Shown piece by piece: positions 1-7,440 of a DNA stretch of 20,283 nucleotides (its first letter is position 1; the number at the start of each line of letters is the position of its first letter). Both the position numbers and the translations under genes were made by a program. The stretch comes from Deltaproteobacteria bacterium (GTDB taxonomy: Bacteria > Desulfobacterota_C > Deferrisomatia > Deferrisomatales > JACRMM01): positions 1 to 20,283 of the forward strand of contig JACRCS010000605.1 of NCBI GenBank assembly GCA_016218905.1, in the 5' to 3' direction. The notes beneath the pieces are model-generated. The model saw only the letters and a list, made by a program, of their open reading frames with translations, was not told where the DNA came from and searched no databases.

Positions 1-1276
1 CGGAGCTTCGGAAGACGCCGCCGTTGAGCAGGACCGCTTCGGGGATCGGGTCCTCCGGCTCCACCCCCGCCTCCGCCAGCGCGGCCCGGCTCGCTTCCGC
101 GTGAGCGGCGAGGAAGGCCGCCAGGTGCCTCGTCACGGCCGGATCCGCCGCGTAGGGGAGCCCGAACTCGACCAGCCCGCTACGGACCTTTCGGGGCCGC
201 TCGTCCAGGGCCGCGGCCGGGAAGAAGCCTTCCAGGACGAGGGCCGCGACGTCCTCCCGGGAGAGCTCCGCCGACCTTGCGCCCCCGATGAGCCTCGACC
301 CGGACCCTAGCACGGTCACGGTGGTCCGCTCCGGAGCCTGGGGCCCCAGGAAGCGCTCTTTGGCGCCGCGACACTGCTGGACGAGCTGGGAGAAGCTGGC
401 GGCGCCCAGCCGTTCGGAGCCGTCGACACGGCGCTCCGCCAGGTGCGCGAGGGCGAGGTCCATGTTGTCCCCGCCGAGCATCAGGTGGTCGCCGACTCCG
501 ATCCGCTCGAGCCTCGGCCCCGCCGGGGTGCGCCGGACCTGAATCAGACTCAGATCCGTCGTTCCGCCGCCGACGTCGCAGACGAGGAGCAGCCGCGCTC
601 CGCCGAGCGCCTCCTCGAGCCCATCCCCGCAGCGGTGGAGCCAGTCGTAGAGCGCGGCCTGCGGCTCCTCCAGGAGGCGCACGCGGGCGAGGCCGGCCTG
701 CCTCGCCGCCTCGACCGTGAGGCTCCTCGCGGCGTCGTCGAAGGAGGCCGGCACGGTGAGAACCAGCTCCTGCGCCTCGAGGGGATCTTCCGGAAACGCG
801 TGGTTCCACGCTTCCCTGAGGTGTCGGAGGTAGCTGGCGCTCGCCGCCACCGGGGAGACCCGGGGGATGCCCTCGGCCGCGCCCCAGGGAAGGATCGGCG
901 CGGTACGGTCGACGGCGGGATGGGAGAGCCAGCTCTTGGCGCTCGCGACCAGCCGGCCGGGCACCTTCGCTCCGAGCGCCCGCGCCAGCTCCCCGACCAC
1001 CGCCGGCGATTCCCCGGCCGAACCCTCGGCGGTCGTCCACGGCAGGCGCAAGTCCGCAGGCGAGAGCTCCCCGGGAGCGGGGTGATAGCGGAGAGAGGGC
1101 AGCAGGGCGCGGCGCGCCACCTCGCCCGGCGCGACGAGCTGGGCCACCTCGAAGAGGAGGATCGGAGCCCGAGGGTCCTCCCTCTCGGCATAGGCGACGA
1201 CGGTGTGCGTCGTGCCCAGATCGATGCCGACGATGAACCGGGGCGCCCCAGTGTCCCGTGCGGTTAATTCGCGCAT
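1..1276 (-). CDS. Hsp70-family protein, second paralogue, C-terminus beyond window
   Basis: This is an open minus-strand frame from an ATG at 1276 to the left edge, with about 425 residues visible. The N-terminus reads FIVGIDLGTTHTVVAYAE, the phosphate-1 loop of the Hsp70/actin ATPase fold. Further on are VPASFDDAARSLTVEAAR, the phosphate-2 loop CDVGGGTTDLSLI, a CRGAKERFL segment and, at the edge, LLNGGVFRS, the adenosine motif. Only the nucleotide-binding domain is seen; the substrate-binding part lies outside. It follows the 1395-3236 gene by 118 bp on the same strand and closely resembles it motif by motif, so the two are probably duplicated partners. No clear Shine-Dalgarno sequence precedes the ATG. 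The family is known as divergent chaperone-like ATPases distinct from DnaK; the substrate is unknown. Confidence 0.9.
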   Translation of the reverse strand, partial: MRELTARDTGAPRFIVGIDLGTTHTVVAYAEREDPRAPILLFEVAQLVAPGEVARRALLPSLRYHPAPGELSPADLRLPWTTAEGSAGESPAVVGELARALGAKVPGRLVASAKSWLSHPAVDRTAPILPWGAAEGIPRVSPVAASASYLRHLREAWNHAFPEDPLEAQELVLTVPASFDDAARSLTVEAARQAGLARVRLLEEPQAALYDWLHRCGDGLEEALGGARLLLVCDVGGGTTDLSLIQVRRTPAGPRLERIGVGDHLMLGGDNMDLALAHLAERRVDGSERLGAASFSQLVQQCRGAKERFLGPQAPERTTVTVLGSGSRLIGGARSAELSREDVAALVLEGFFPAAALDERPRKVRSGLVEFGLPYAADPAVTRHLAAFLAAHAEASRAALAEAGVEPEDPIPEAVLLNGGVFRSS

Positions 1277-1394
1277 GGCTGCCAAAAGGACGAACGGCGG
1301 CGAATCACCGCGGGTCGCGACGCGAACCGCGAGCTCCACCGCGTTCGGCCAACGCACGGGTCAAGTAGCAGCCAAGGACCGGCCAAACGGGACA

Positions 1395-3236
1395 TCAGCG
1401 ATCGGAGTGCTCCCCACGGACGTCGAACTCGACCCTCCAGCGCTCTTCACCCGAGCGAGGGAGTGCCTCGAGGCGCAGCGTTCCGAGTTCGGTGACGGCC
1501 GCCTGGAGCCGCACGGGGACGATCTCGCCCGCGGGGCGGCCTTCGGCGGGCAGGTTCGCTTCGATGGGCTCGATCTCCTCCAGCTCTTCCGGCGTCCACC
1601 ACTCGAGGAGCGTGCCGCTCTCGTCGTCGCGCCGCACGGTGGAGCGGAAGAACCGGAATCGGACGGGTTCGCCCACGACGAGCCCGAACTCCTGGGGCGG
1701 CGGCTCCGCCTCGGTGCCCTCCTCGATGCCGAAGGGCGCCACGCAGAGGGCCTGAAGCGGGGGCTCGAGGCCCGGCACCGCCGGCATCGCGGTCTCCACG
1801 CCTACGTAGTAGGAGGCCGCCGTGCCGCCCCGGATCCTGACGCCCCGGCCGGCGCGGACGAAACCGTAGTAGGCGGCACCGAGCGCGACGGAGAGCTCTA
1901 GGTCCGCGCCCGGGAGCACGCGGGCCGGCTCCGCGCCTTCAGCGGCGAGCCAGGCGTTGAGGACCTCCAAGAGGCGCCGCGCGAGCGGCTCGGCCTTGAA
2001 GACGCCGCCGTTGAGGAGCACTGCCGTGGGGTGGGCCAACCTCGAGCCGGGCTCCGCGGGATGGTCGGATATCGCGCCGGCCTGGCGGGCGAGGAACGCC
2101 GCCAGGTGCTTCGTCACGGCCGGTTCCTGCGCGTACGGGAGCCCGAGACGCGTCAGCGCCGTCCGCTCCCGGGCGGCCGGGCGAACGTCGGCCGGTACCG
2201 AGGGGAAGAATCCGTCCAGGAGCACGCTCGCCACCTCCTCACGAGTGAGCTCCGTCCGCAGGGTGCCGCCGATCATGCGCGAGCCCCGGCTCGGGACGAC
2301 CACGGGGACCTCGGCCTCGTCGCCGGCGAGGAGCTTCTCCTTCGCCCCGCGGCAGCCGTGGGTGATCCCTTGAATCTGCCACGGCTCCAGGGCGACGCCC
2401 GTGGAGACGAGCTTCGCCCGGAGGACGTAAGCGAGGGCGAGATCCATGTTGTCGCCGCCGAGGAGGATGTGATCGCCGACCGCCACCCGCCGCAACACCA
2501 GGGACCCGTCCTGCTCCGACACCGAGATGAGCGACAGGTCCGTGGTGCCGCCCCCCACGTCCACGACGAGGATCACGTCCCCGAGCTTCAGCTCCCGCCT
2601 CCACGCCTCGCCTCGGGTCGCGAGCCAGCTGTAGAGCGCGGCCTGGGGTTCCTCGAGGAGGACGGCGTGCGGCAGGCCCGCCATGGCCGCCGCTTCCGCG
2701 GTGAGGTCCCGGGCGGCGGGGTCGAAGGAGGCCGGGACCGTGAGGGTGACCGCCTGCTCCGCGAGCGGGTCCTCCGGATGCCGGAAGTCCCAGGCGGCAC
2801 GCAGGTGTGCCAGATACCGGGCGGAGGCCTCCAGCGGCGAGACCCGTTCGACCTCCGGCGGGGAATCCACGGGGAGAAGGGGCGAGCGGCGGTCGACCGC
2901 CGGGTGGCAGAGCCAGCTCTTCGCGCTCGAAACGAGTCGGATCGGGGTGCGCGCCCCGAGGTTGCGGGCGAGTTCGCCGACGGCGAAGGACCTCCCCTGC
3001 ACCTCCGCGGCGGCCCAGGGGAGCGCGAGGTCCCCGGTCTGGAGCTCTTCGGGGTGGGGGAGGTAGAGGAACGAGGGCAGCAGCGCCTTTTCCTCCACGG
3101 CACCGGGCGTCGTGAGCTGCGGGATCGGGAGGGGTCGGACGGGGACCTCGGGCCCTGCGCCTCCGACTTCGACCGAGGCCACCGCGCAGTGGGTCGTGCC
3201 GAGGTCGATCCCGACCGAGTACCGGCCTGCGCTCAA
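1395..3236 (-). CDS. Hsp70-family (divergent DnaK-like) protein
   Basis: A 613-residue protein with the Hsp70 ATPase domain: phosphate-1 motif VGIDLGTTHCAVA (residues 8-20), connect region VPASFDPAARDLTAEAAAMA (168-187), phosphate-2 motif LVVDVGGGTTDLSLI (223-237), HGCRGAKEKLL (293-303) and adenosine motif VLLNGGVFK (406-414). The last 150 or so residues replace the DnaK substrate-binding domain and are divergent, so this is not canonical DnaK. The start is TTG: the preceding gene ends in TGA inside the shared TTGA, and GAGGTGGAG just upstream serves as ribosome binding site. No in-frame ATG lies nearby upstream. The 4-bp overlap implies translational coupling to the DUF2760 gene. It is probably a cytoplasmic ATPase chaperone-like protein acting with its neighbours. 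Confidence 0.93.
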   Translation of the reverse strand: MSAGRYSVGIDLGTTHCAVASVEVGGAGPEVPVRPLPIPQLTTPGAVEEKALLPSFLYLPHPEELQTGDLALPWAAAEVQGRSFAVGELARNLGARTPIRLVSSAKSWLCHPAVDRRSPLLPVDSPPEVERVSPLEASARYLAHLRAAWDFRHPEDPLAEQAVTLTVPASFDPAARDLTAEAAAMAGLPHAVLLEEPQAALYSWLATRGEAWRRELKLGDVILVVDVGGGTTDLSLISVSEQDGSLVLRRVAVGDHILLGGDNMDLALAYVLRAKLVSTGVALEPWQIQGITHGCRGAKEKLLAGDEAEVPVVVPSRGSRMIGGTLRTELTREEVASVLLDGFFPSVPADVRPAARERTALTRLGLPYAQEPAVTKHLAAFLARQAGAISDHPAEPGSRLAHPTAVLLNGGVFKAEPLARRLLEVLNAWLAAEGAEPARVLPGADLELSVALGAAYYGFVRAGRGVRIRGGTAASYYVGVETAMPAVPGLEPPLQALCVAPFGIEEGTEAEPPPQEFGLVVGEPVRFRFFRSTVRRDDESGTLLEWWTPEELEEIEPIEANLPAEGRPAGEIVPVRLQAAVTELGTLRLEALPRSGEERWRVEFDVRGEHSDR

Positions 3237-3766
3237 AGCTCCACCTCGGCCGGCGCCACCACCCGAAGATCGTGCCCCTGGGCGACCATCGGGAGGCGCA
3301 CCTCGGAGACCCGCCAGCCCCGGTGGACCAGCGTGCCCCGATACGGAGGCTCTCCGACGACGTTGCCCGTCAGGCGCACCAGGGACGGATCGAAACCGTG
3401 GTCCAGGGTGAGCCGCGCGCCCTCGGCCTCCAACCGGGCGGGCTCCAGCACGAAGTGCTCGCGCAGGGCCCGGCGGCAGCCCTCGTGGACGACCCTCGCG
3501 GCGGCACCGACCTCCGCGTCGGAGTAGCCGGTGACCTCCTCCTCGAGGAAGTCGATGATCCTTCCCGCCTGTTGGAAGAGGCCCAGGAGCTGCAGGGCCG
3601 AATCGGGGGCGGCGCCCTTCAGAATCGGCTCAGGGGCTTCGGGGGCGGGCACGCCCCGCCGCAGCCGGTCGACCGAATCGGCGAAGGCGCTGTCGACCAG
3701 CACGCGCCAGAAGGAGCAGAACGCGACGGCAAGGCGGCTGAAGAACCCGGGGAGAGCTTCCGGCAT
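3233..3766 (-). CDS. DUF2760 domain protein
   Basis: A 177-residue protein starting at ATG 3766, with AGGAGG five bases upstream; a longer in-frame start at 3898 has no such site. After an N-terminal helix (MPEALPGFFSRLAVAFCSFWRVL begins it) comes the conserved block LQLLGLFQQAGRIIDFLEEE, then YSDAEVGAAARVVHEGCRRA, and the C-terminal stretch LTGNVVGEPPYRGTLVHRGW. These are the hallmarks of DUF2760 as I recall it. The domain has no known activity, but in delta-grade bacteria it is typically encoded beside Hsp70-family genes, as here. It is first in the cassette, and its stop codon overlaps the TTG start of the Hsp70 gene. It is likely a partner or co-chaperone-like factor (inference from context only). 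Confidence 0.85.
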   Translation of the reverse strand: MPEALPGFFSRLAVAFCSFWRVLVDSAFADSVDRLRRGVPAPEAPEPILKGAAPDSALQLLGLFQQAGRIIDFLEEEVTGYSDAEVGAAARVVHEGCRRALREHFVLEPARLEAEGARLTLDHGFDPSLVRLTGNVVGEPPYRGTLVHRGWRVSEVRLPMVAQGHDLRVVAPAEVEL

Positions 3767-3802
3767 CGAGTCCTCCTCGAGACGGGGAAGGCGGAAGACG
3801 GA

Positions 3803-3831
3803 AACGTAGCGGCGTTCACCGCAGTCGTCAA
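3803..3831 (-). promoter_or_regulatory. Putative sigma70-type promoter for the DUF2760/Hsp70 cassette
   Basis: Read on the minus strand, TTGACG (3831-3826) is separated by 17 bp from TACGTT (3808-3803). Transcription would begin near 3796, about 30 bases before the ATG at 3766. The match is moderate and is judged by eye only. Confidence 0.4.
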
Positions 3832-3848
3832 CGAAGGGGCAACGGGCA

Positions 3849-3926
3849 CGTGGACGAGGTGGACAACGTGGACGAGGTGGACGGTCCGCCGGGCCCATTT
3901 AGTCCATGAAGTCCACCTAGTCCACC
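3849..3926. repeat. 9-bp-period GTGGACNNN repeat with inverted copy
   Basis: Two direct copies of CGTGGACGAGGTGGAC lie at 3849-3864 and 3867-3882, 18 bp apart, and each contains GTGGAC twice at 9-bp spacing. After a 28-bp spacer, 3911-3926 (GTCCACCTAGTCCACC) is the inverted form, pairing at 14 of 16 positions with the second copy. One more half-unit, GTCCAT, sits at 3902-3907. The block lies between the DUF2760 promoter and the end of tatC, outside both genes. It could act as a bidirectional transcription or mRNA-stability hairpin, or be a dispersed intergenic repeat family. Confidence 0.75.
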
Positions 3927-3943
3927 GTCTTTCCGCGAACCGC

Positions 3944-4747
3944 TCAGAGGGCGGTCTCAGCCTCCTCCTCCGCGGCGCCTTCCGCGGAAGGCTTGGGGCC
4001 GAAGATGCGGACGATGAGGATGCTGACCTCGTAGAGGACGTAGAGAGGACCGGCCATGAGGAGCTGGTTGAAGATGTCGGGCGTGGGCGTCAGAACGGCG
4101 GCCACGACGAAGATCGCGATGACGGCGTAGCCCCGGTTGCCGGAGAGCATCTTGTAATGGACGAGCCCCATCTTCGCGAGGAAGAAGGCGGCGACGGGGA
4201 GCTCGAAGATGACGCCGAAGGCGAAGAGGAGCTTCAGGATGAAGTCCAGCGCCGAGCGCATGGAGAGGAGCGGAAGGACCGATTCGCCCGCGTAGCCGAG
4301 GAGGACCTTGAAGGCGGCCGGAAAGACGATCCAGTAGGCGAATGACGCGCCCGCGAGGAAGAAGCCGGTCGCGGCGCTCACGAAAGGCCAGACGTAGCGC
4401 TTCTCATGGGCGTAGAGGCCGGGCGCGACGAACTTCCAGATCTGGTAGAGGATGACCGGGAGCGCGAACACGATTCCGGCGACCAGGGCCACCTTCAGCC
4501 CGGTCATGAAAGCTTCGGTCGGGTGCAGGATGGTGAGGCGGCCCTCCTTCGGCAGGGCCGTGCCGAGCGGCCGGACGAGGAAGTCGAAGATGCGGTCGCT
4601 CACGGAGTAGCAGGCGATGAAGCCGACCAGGACCCCGAGCGCGCACTTGATGAGGCGCGACCGCAGCTCCTCCAGATGCGCCAGGAACGGTAGCTTCTCT
4701 CCGTTCGACTCCTCGGCCTCACCGCCGGAGGCTCTTCGTTCCGCCAT
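3944..4747 (-). CDS. tatC: Sec-independent protein translocase subunit TatC
   Basis: A 267-residue polytopic inner-membrane protein with the TatC signature FLAHLEELRSRLIK (residues 21-34) at the cytoplasmic N-terminus, the region that binds twin-arginine signal peptides. Six hydrophobic segments follow, including the stretch LPVILYQIWKFVAPGLYAHE between segments 2 and 3, typical of the family. The length is normal. TatC and TatB form the receptor complex that recognises folded RR-signal substrates before TatA assembles the pore. It lies 41 bp downstream of tatB on the same strand and is presumably co-transcribed. The last 15 or so residues form an acidic, alanine-rich cytoplasmic tail. Confidence 0.97.
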   Translation of the reverse strand: MAERRASGGEAEESNGEKLPFLAHLEELRSRLIKCALGVLVGFIACYSVSDRIFDFLVRPLGTALPKEGRLTILHPTEAFMTGLKVALVAGIVFALPVILYQIWKFVAPGLYAHEKRYVWPFVSAATGFFLAGASFAYWIVFPAAFKVLLGYAGESVLPLLSMRSALDFILKLLFAFGVIFELPVAAFFLAKMGLVHYKMLSGNRGYAVIAIFVVAAVLTPTPDIFNQLLMAGPLYVLYEVSILIVRIFGPKPSAEGAAEEEAETAL

Positions 4748-4788
4748 GGCTCTCTCGGTCTGAAGCCGCGCCCGCCGCCCAACGCGGC

Positions 4789-5097
4789 TCAGGTCGACTC
4801 CGTCTTCTCGGCGGCCGGGGGCGCGGCCTCGGGTTTCTTGGGCGGTTCTTCCGGGACGGCGGGCGGTGGACCCGGTGCGACCTGCGTGCGGGCGGCGTCG
4901 AGGTCCTTGAGGAAGTCGTCCCGGATGGGAGCGTGGAGCTCGCGCTGCACCGTCCGCTGGATGTCGTCCGTCGCCCGGCGAAACTCGGCGATGCCCCGGG
5001 CGAGCCCCCGCGCCAGGTCCGGCAGCTTCTTGGGGCCGACCACGATCAGGGCCACCGCCAGGATGAGAAGGATTTCGCCGAAACCGAGACCGAACAT
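4789..5097 (-). CDS. tatB: Twin-arginine translocase subunit TatB (TatA/B family)
   Basis: A 102-residue protein with a single N-terminal membrane helix, MFGLGFGEILLILAVALIVV, the GPKKLP hinge (residues 22-27) and an amphipathic helix DLARGLARGIAEFRRATDDI, ending in a proline/alanine/glutamate-rich tail. Glu at position 8 and the immediate tatC neighbour favour TatB over TatA. It is short for TatB, and one protein might serve both roles. The start ATG at 5097 is preceded by CCGAGGTAGAC, giving a GAGGT ribosome binding site; the frame is open further upstream, but the family's N-terminus begins exactly here. No second tatA-like gene is seen next to it. Confidence 0.9.
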   Translation of the reverse strand: MFGLGFGEILLILAVALIVVGPKKLPDLARGLARGIAEFRRATDDIQRTVQRELHAPIRDDFLKDLDAARTQVAPGPPPAVPEEPPKKPEAAPPAAEKTEST

Positions 5098-5130
5098 GTC
5101 TACCTCGGGCCTACTCGGGGAAAGAGGGTC

Positions 5131-5160
5131 AGCATAGAAGCTCGCTCGAGGAGCTGTCAA
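5131..5160 (-). promoter_or_regulatory. Putative promoter of tatB-tatC
   Basis: On the minus strand, TTGACA (5160-5155) and TATGCT (5136-5131) are 18 bp apart. This is a good sigma70-type match, with the predicted start about 27 bp upstream of the tatB ATG. The arms AGCTC and GAGCT sit between the two boxes, flanking the spacer. Its -35 box is about 30 bp from the divergent -35 box of the tRNA-Val promoter. Confidence 0.65.
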
Positions 5161-5189
5161 GGCGAGGCGGCCGGAAGGGCGCGAATACC

Positions 5190-5219
5190 TTGACAACTCC
5201 GAAACGGTGCTGCTATACG
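5190..5219 (+). promoter_or_regulatory. Putative promoter of tRNA-Val (and perhaps thrS)
   Basis: A consensus -35 box TTGACA (5190-5195) is followed after 18 bp by TATACG (5214-5219), with an extended -10 TG at 5211-5212. Transcription would start near 5226, about 45 bases ahead of the tRNA. Confidence 0.65.
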
Positions 5220-5269
5220 GTGAAAACCCTGAGGGGCAACCCTGGGGCCAAGTGGACGACGTACTGCAG

Positions 5270-5344
5270 AGGCACGTAGCTCAGTGGGAGAGCGCCTGCC
5301 CGACACGCAGGAGGTCGGCGGTTCAATCCCGCCCGTGCCTACCA
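5270..5344 (+). tRNA. tRNA-Val (anticodon GAC), with encoded CCA and C33
   Basis: The full cloverleaf folds: acceptor AGGCACG/CGTGCCT with seven perfect pairs, D-stem GCTC/GAGC with loop AGTGGGA, anticodon stem CCTGC/GCAGG with loop CCGACAC, T-stem GGCGG/CCGCC with loop TTCAATC, discriminator A and encoded CCA. The anticodon is GAC, reading valine codons GUC and GUU. Position 33, almost always U, is C here. All stems are intact, so the gene does not look degraded. A promoter lies upstream and a terminator-like hairpin downstream. Confidence 0.95.
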
Positions 5345-5374
5345 CTTCTCCGTACGAGCCATTTGACCGCGAGA

Positions 5375-5408
5375 GGCATCGCGTGGAGCGCCCACCGGTG
5401 CCTTTTTT
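5375..5408 (+). terminator. Rho-independent terminator or attenuator between tRNA-Val and thrS
   Basis: GGCATCG and GTGG (5375-5386, with one bulged C) pair with CCACCGGTGCC (5392-5402), followed immediately by six T residues (5403-5408). It ends the tRNA transcript. Because no clear thrS promoter is visible between it and the ATG at 5463, partial read-through could also set thrS expression. The AT-rich TTTTTTATAT at its end could alternatively contain a -10 element. Confidence 0.6.
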
Positions 5409-5462
5409 ATATCCACCTCGGCGAAGGGGACCTGAGCCCTTCCCGCTCCACAGGAAGTGATC

Positions 5463-7376
5463 ATGTCCATCCGGATCACCCTGCCCGACGGCAGCGTCAA
5501 AGAGAGCGAACCGGGCACCACCGCGCGCCAGTTGGCCGAAGGTATCGGCAAGCGCCTCGCGAAGGCGGCCGTCGCCGCCGAAGTTGAGGGCGCCCTGGTC
5601 GATCTGGAACGCCCCATCCTCACGGATAGCCGCGTGCGGATCCTCACCGCCGAGAGTCCGGAAGGGCTGGAGGTCCTACGCCACTCCGCGTCGCACTTGA
5701 TGGCCCACGCCGTCAAGCGGCTCTATCCGGGCGCGAAGCTCGCGATCGGTCCCGCCACCGAGGAGGGCTTCTACTACGACTTCGACGTGCCGCAGGCGTT
5801 CCGGCCCGAGGACCTCGAGCGGGTCGAGGAGGAGATGGAGCGTATCGCGAAGGAGGACGTGCGGATCGTTCGCAAGGAGATCTCCCGGGCCGAGGCGCTC
5901 GAGCTCTTCGCCTCCACGGGCGAGCCGTACAAGGCGGAGCTCATCCGCGATCTTCCCGAAGACGAGACGATCACGCTCTACGAGCAGGGCGACTTCACCG
6001 ATCTCTGCCGCGGGCCGCACGTGCCCTCCACCGGCCGGATCCCGGCCTTCAAGCTCCTGTCGGTGGCGGGCGCGTACTGGCGGGGAGACGAACGAAACCC
6101 CATGCTCCAGAGGATCTACGGGACCGCCTTTCCGACCCGGGAAGCCTTGGAGCACCGCCTTCACGTCCTCGAAGAGGCGAGGAAGCGCGACCACCGCAAG
6201 CTCGGCCGCGAGCTCGAGCTCTTCTCGGTCGAGGAGGAGGCAGGGCCCGGGCTCATCATCTGGCACCCCAAGGGGGCACTTCTCCGAACGCTCTTGGAGG
6301 ACTTCGAGCGGAAGGAGCACCTTCGGCGCGGCTACCAGATCGTCATCGGCCCGCAGCTCCTGCGAAAGGAGCTCTGGGAGAAGTCCGGCCATTACGACAA
6401 CTACCGTGAAAACATGTACTTCACCGAGGTGGAAGGTCAGGCCTACGGCATCAAGCCGATGAACTGCCTTTCCCACATGATGATCTACCGCTCGAAGACC
6501 CGTTCCTACCGGGACCTGCCGCTGCGCTTCTTCGAGCTCGGGACGGTACACCGGCACGAGAAGTCGGGAGTGCTGCACGGGCTGACGCGGGTGCGGGGGT
6601 TTACACAGGACGACGCGCACATCCTCTGTACGCCGGAGCAGCTCCAGCAAGAGATCAACGGCATCTTGGGATTCGTACGGGACGTTATGGGTCTGTTCGG
6701 GTTTGAGTACGAACTGGAGCTTTCAACTCGGCCCGAGAAGTCCATCGGGGCGGACGAGGCCTGGGACCTGGCGACCGGAGCGCTCAAAGAGGCGCTTGAA
6801 AACCAAAGATTACCATACGAGATCAACGAAGGGGACGGCGCCTTCTACGGTCCGAAGATCGACATCAAGCTCAGGGACGCGCTTGACAGAAAGTGGCAGT
6901 GTGCTACCATTCAGGCCGATTTTACTTTGCCGGAACGGTTCGATCTGACCTACGTGGCCCCCGACGGAGAGCGCAAGCGGCCCGTCATGCTTCACCGGGT
7001 CATCCTGGGTTCGATCGAGCGCTTCATTGGAGTCCTCATCGAGCACTTCGCCGGAGCTTTTCCCACCTGGCTGGCACCCGTGCAGGTCGTTCTCCTTCCG
7101 ATTACCGATCGGCACATCCCGTATGCACAGACGGTGGAGGAGGTCCTTCGGGCCAGGGGGATCCGCGTCGAACTCGATCACCGCAATGCGAAGCTGGGCT
7201 ACAAGATCCGCGAAGCGCAGCTTCAGAAGATTCCGTACATGGCCGTCATCGGAGACAAGGAAGCCTCCGAGGGCGCCGTCTCGCCGAGGCTGCGGACCGG
7301 CGAGGAGATCACAATGATGCCGCTCGACGACTTCGCCGCGCGGCTGGAAGAGGAGTCCCGCGTCCGCTTCGGCTGA
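5463..7376 (+). CDS. thrS: Threonine--tRNA ligase
   Basis: Full-length 637-residue class II synthetase that charges tRNA-Thr. Domains in order: TGS (about 1-62), editing domain with HSASH (H74, H78) and LCRGPH (C182, H186), catalytic core with zinc ligands C335, H386 and H511, and the anticodon-binding domain from about 535. The core motif reads KPMNCLSH, where many homologues have KPMNCPGH; the zinc cysteine is kept. I chose ATG 5463 because AGGA lies seven bases upstream; a GTG two codons earlier (5457) would overlap that site. Codons from about 6,590 to 6,930 are less GC-rich than the rest, and this patch contains a promoter-like element. The gene heads the thrS-infC-rpmI-rplT-pheST-ihfA cluster. 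Confidence 0.97.
   Translation: MSIRITLPDGSVKESEPGTTARQLAEGIGKRLAKAAVAAEVEGALVDLERPILTDSRVRILTAESPEGLEVLRHSASHLMAHAVKRLYPGAKLAIGPATEEGFYYDFDVPQAFRPEDLERVEEEMERIAKEDVRIVRKEISRAEALELFASTGEPYKAELIRDLPEDETITLYEQGDFTDLCRGPHVPSTGRIPAFKLLSVAGAYWRGDERNPMLQRIYGTAFPTREALEHRLHVLEEARKRDHRKLGRELELFSVEEEAGPGLIIWHPKGALLRTLLEDFERKEHLRRGYQIVIGPQLLRKELWEKSGHYDNYRENMYFTEVEGQAYGIKPMNCLSHMMIYRSKTRSYRDLPLRFFELGTVHRHEKSGVLHGLTRVRGFTQDDAHILCTPEQLQQEINGILGFVRDVMGLFGFEYELELSTRPEKSIGADEAWDLATGALKEALENQRLPYEINEGDGAFYGPKIDIKLRDALDRKWQCATIQADFTLPERFDLTYVAPDGERKRPVMLHRVILGSIERFIGVLIEHFAGAFPTWLAPVQVVLLPITDRHIPYAQTVEEVLRARGIRVELDHRNAKLGYKIREAQLQKIPYMAVIGDKEASEGAVSPRLRTGEEITMMPLDDFAARLEEESRVRFG
6883..6910 (+). promoter_or_regulatory. 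Putative internal promoter in thrS, upstream of infC
   Basis: TTGACA (6883-6888) is followed after 16 bp by TACCAT (6905-6910) with an extended -10 TG (6902-6903). It lies about 530 bp before the infC start. In Escherichia coli infC is known to be transcribed partly from promoters inside thrS, which makes the position plausible. The element lies in coding sequence, so chance cannot be excluded. Confidence 0.45.
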
Positions 7377-7388
7377 CCGAGCGGACGA

Positions 7389-7408
7389 GCAGGGCGGAGC
7401 CGCCCTGC
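7389..7408 (+). other. Intergenic hairpin between thrS and infC
   Basis: A perfect 8-bp stem, GCAGGGCG / CGCCCTGC, with loop GAGC, 12 bases after the thrS stop codon. No T-run follows, so it is not a standard terminator. It may mark an RNA-processing or 3'-end stabilising site between thrS and infC messages, about 20 bases ahead of the infC ribosome binding site. Confidence 0.55.
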
Positions 7409-7440
7409 ACGCTGTCCAACCCGCATCGAGGAGGTGCCTC

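Noticed and set aside
180..1191. Long frames on both strands in the first 1.2 kb
   Set aside because: They are shadows of the Hsp70 frame that runs off the left edge; only that frame gives the ATPase motifs.
2031..3527. A 498-residue plus-strand frame opposite the Hsp70 and DUF2760 genes
   Set aside because: It is a high-GC antisense shadow; its composition is unlike a protein and it covers two well-supported genes.
5157..5345. Minus-strand frame with the peptide GGIEPPTSCVSGRRSPTELR
   Set aside because: It is the antisense of tRNA-Val; this peptide pattern is a well-known false annotation over tRNA genes.
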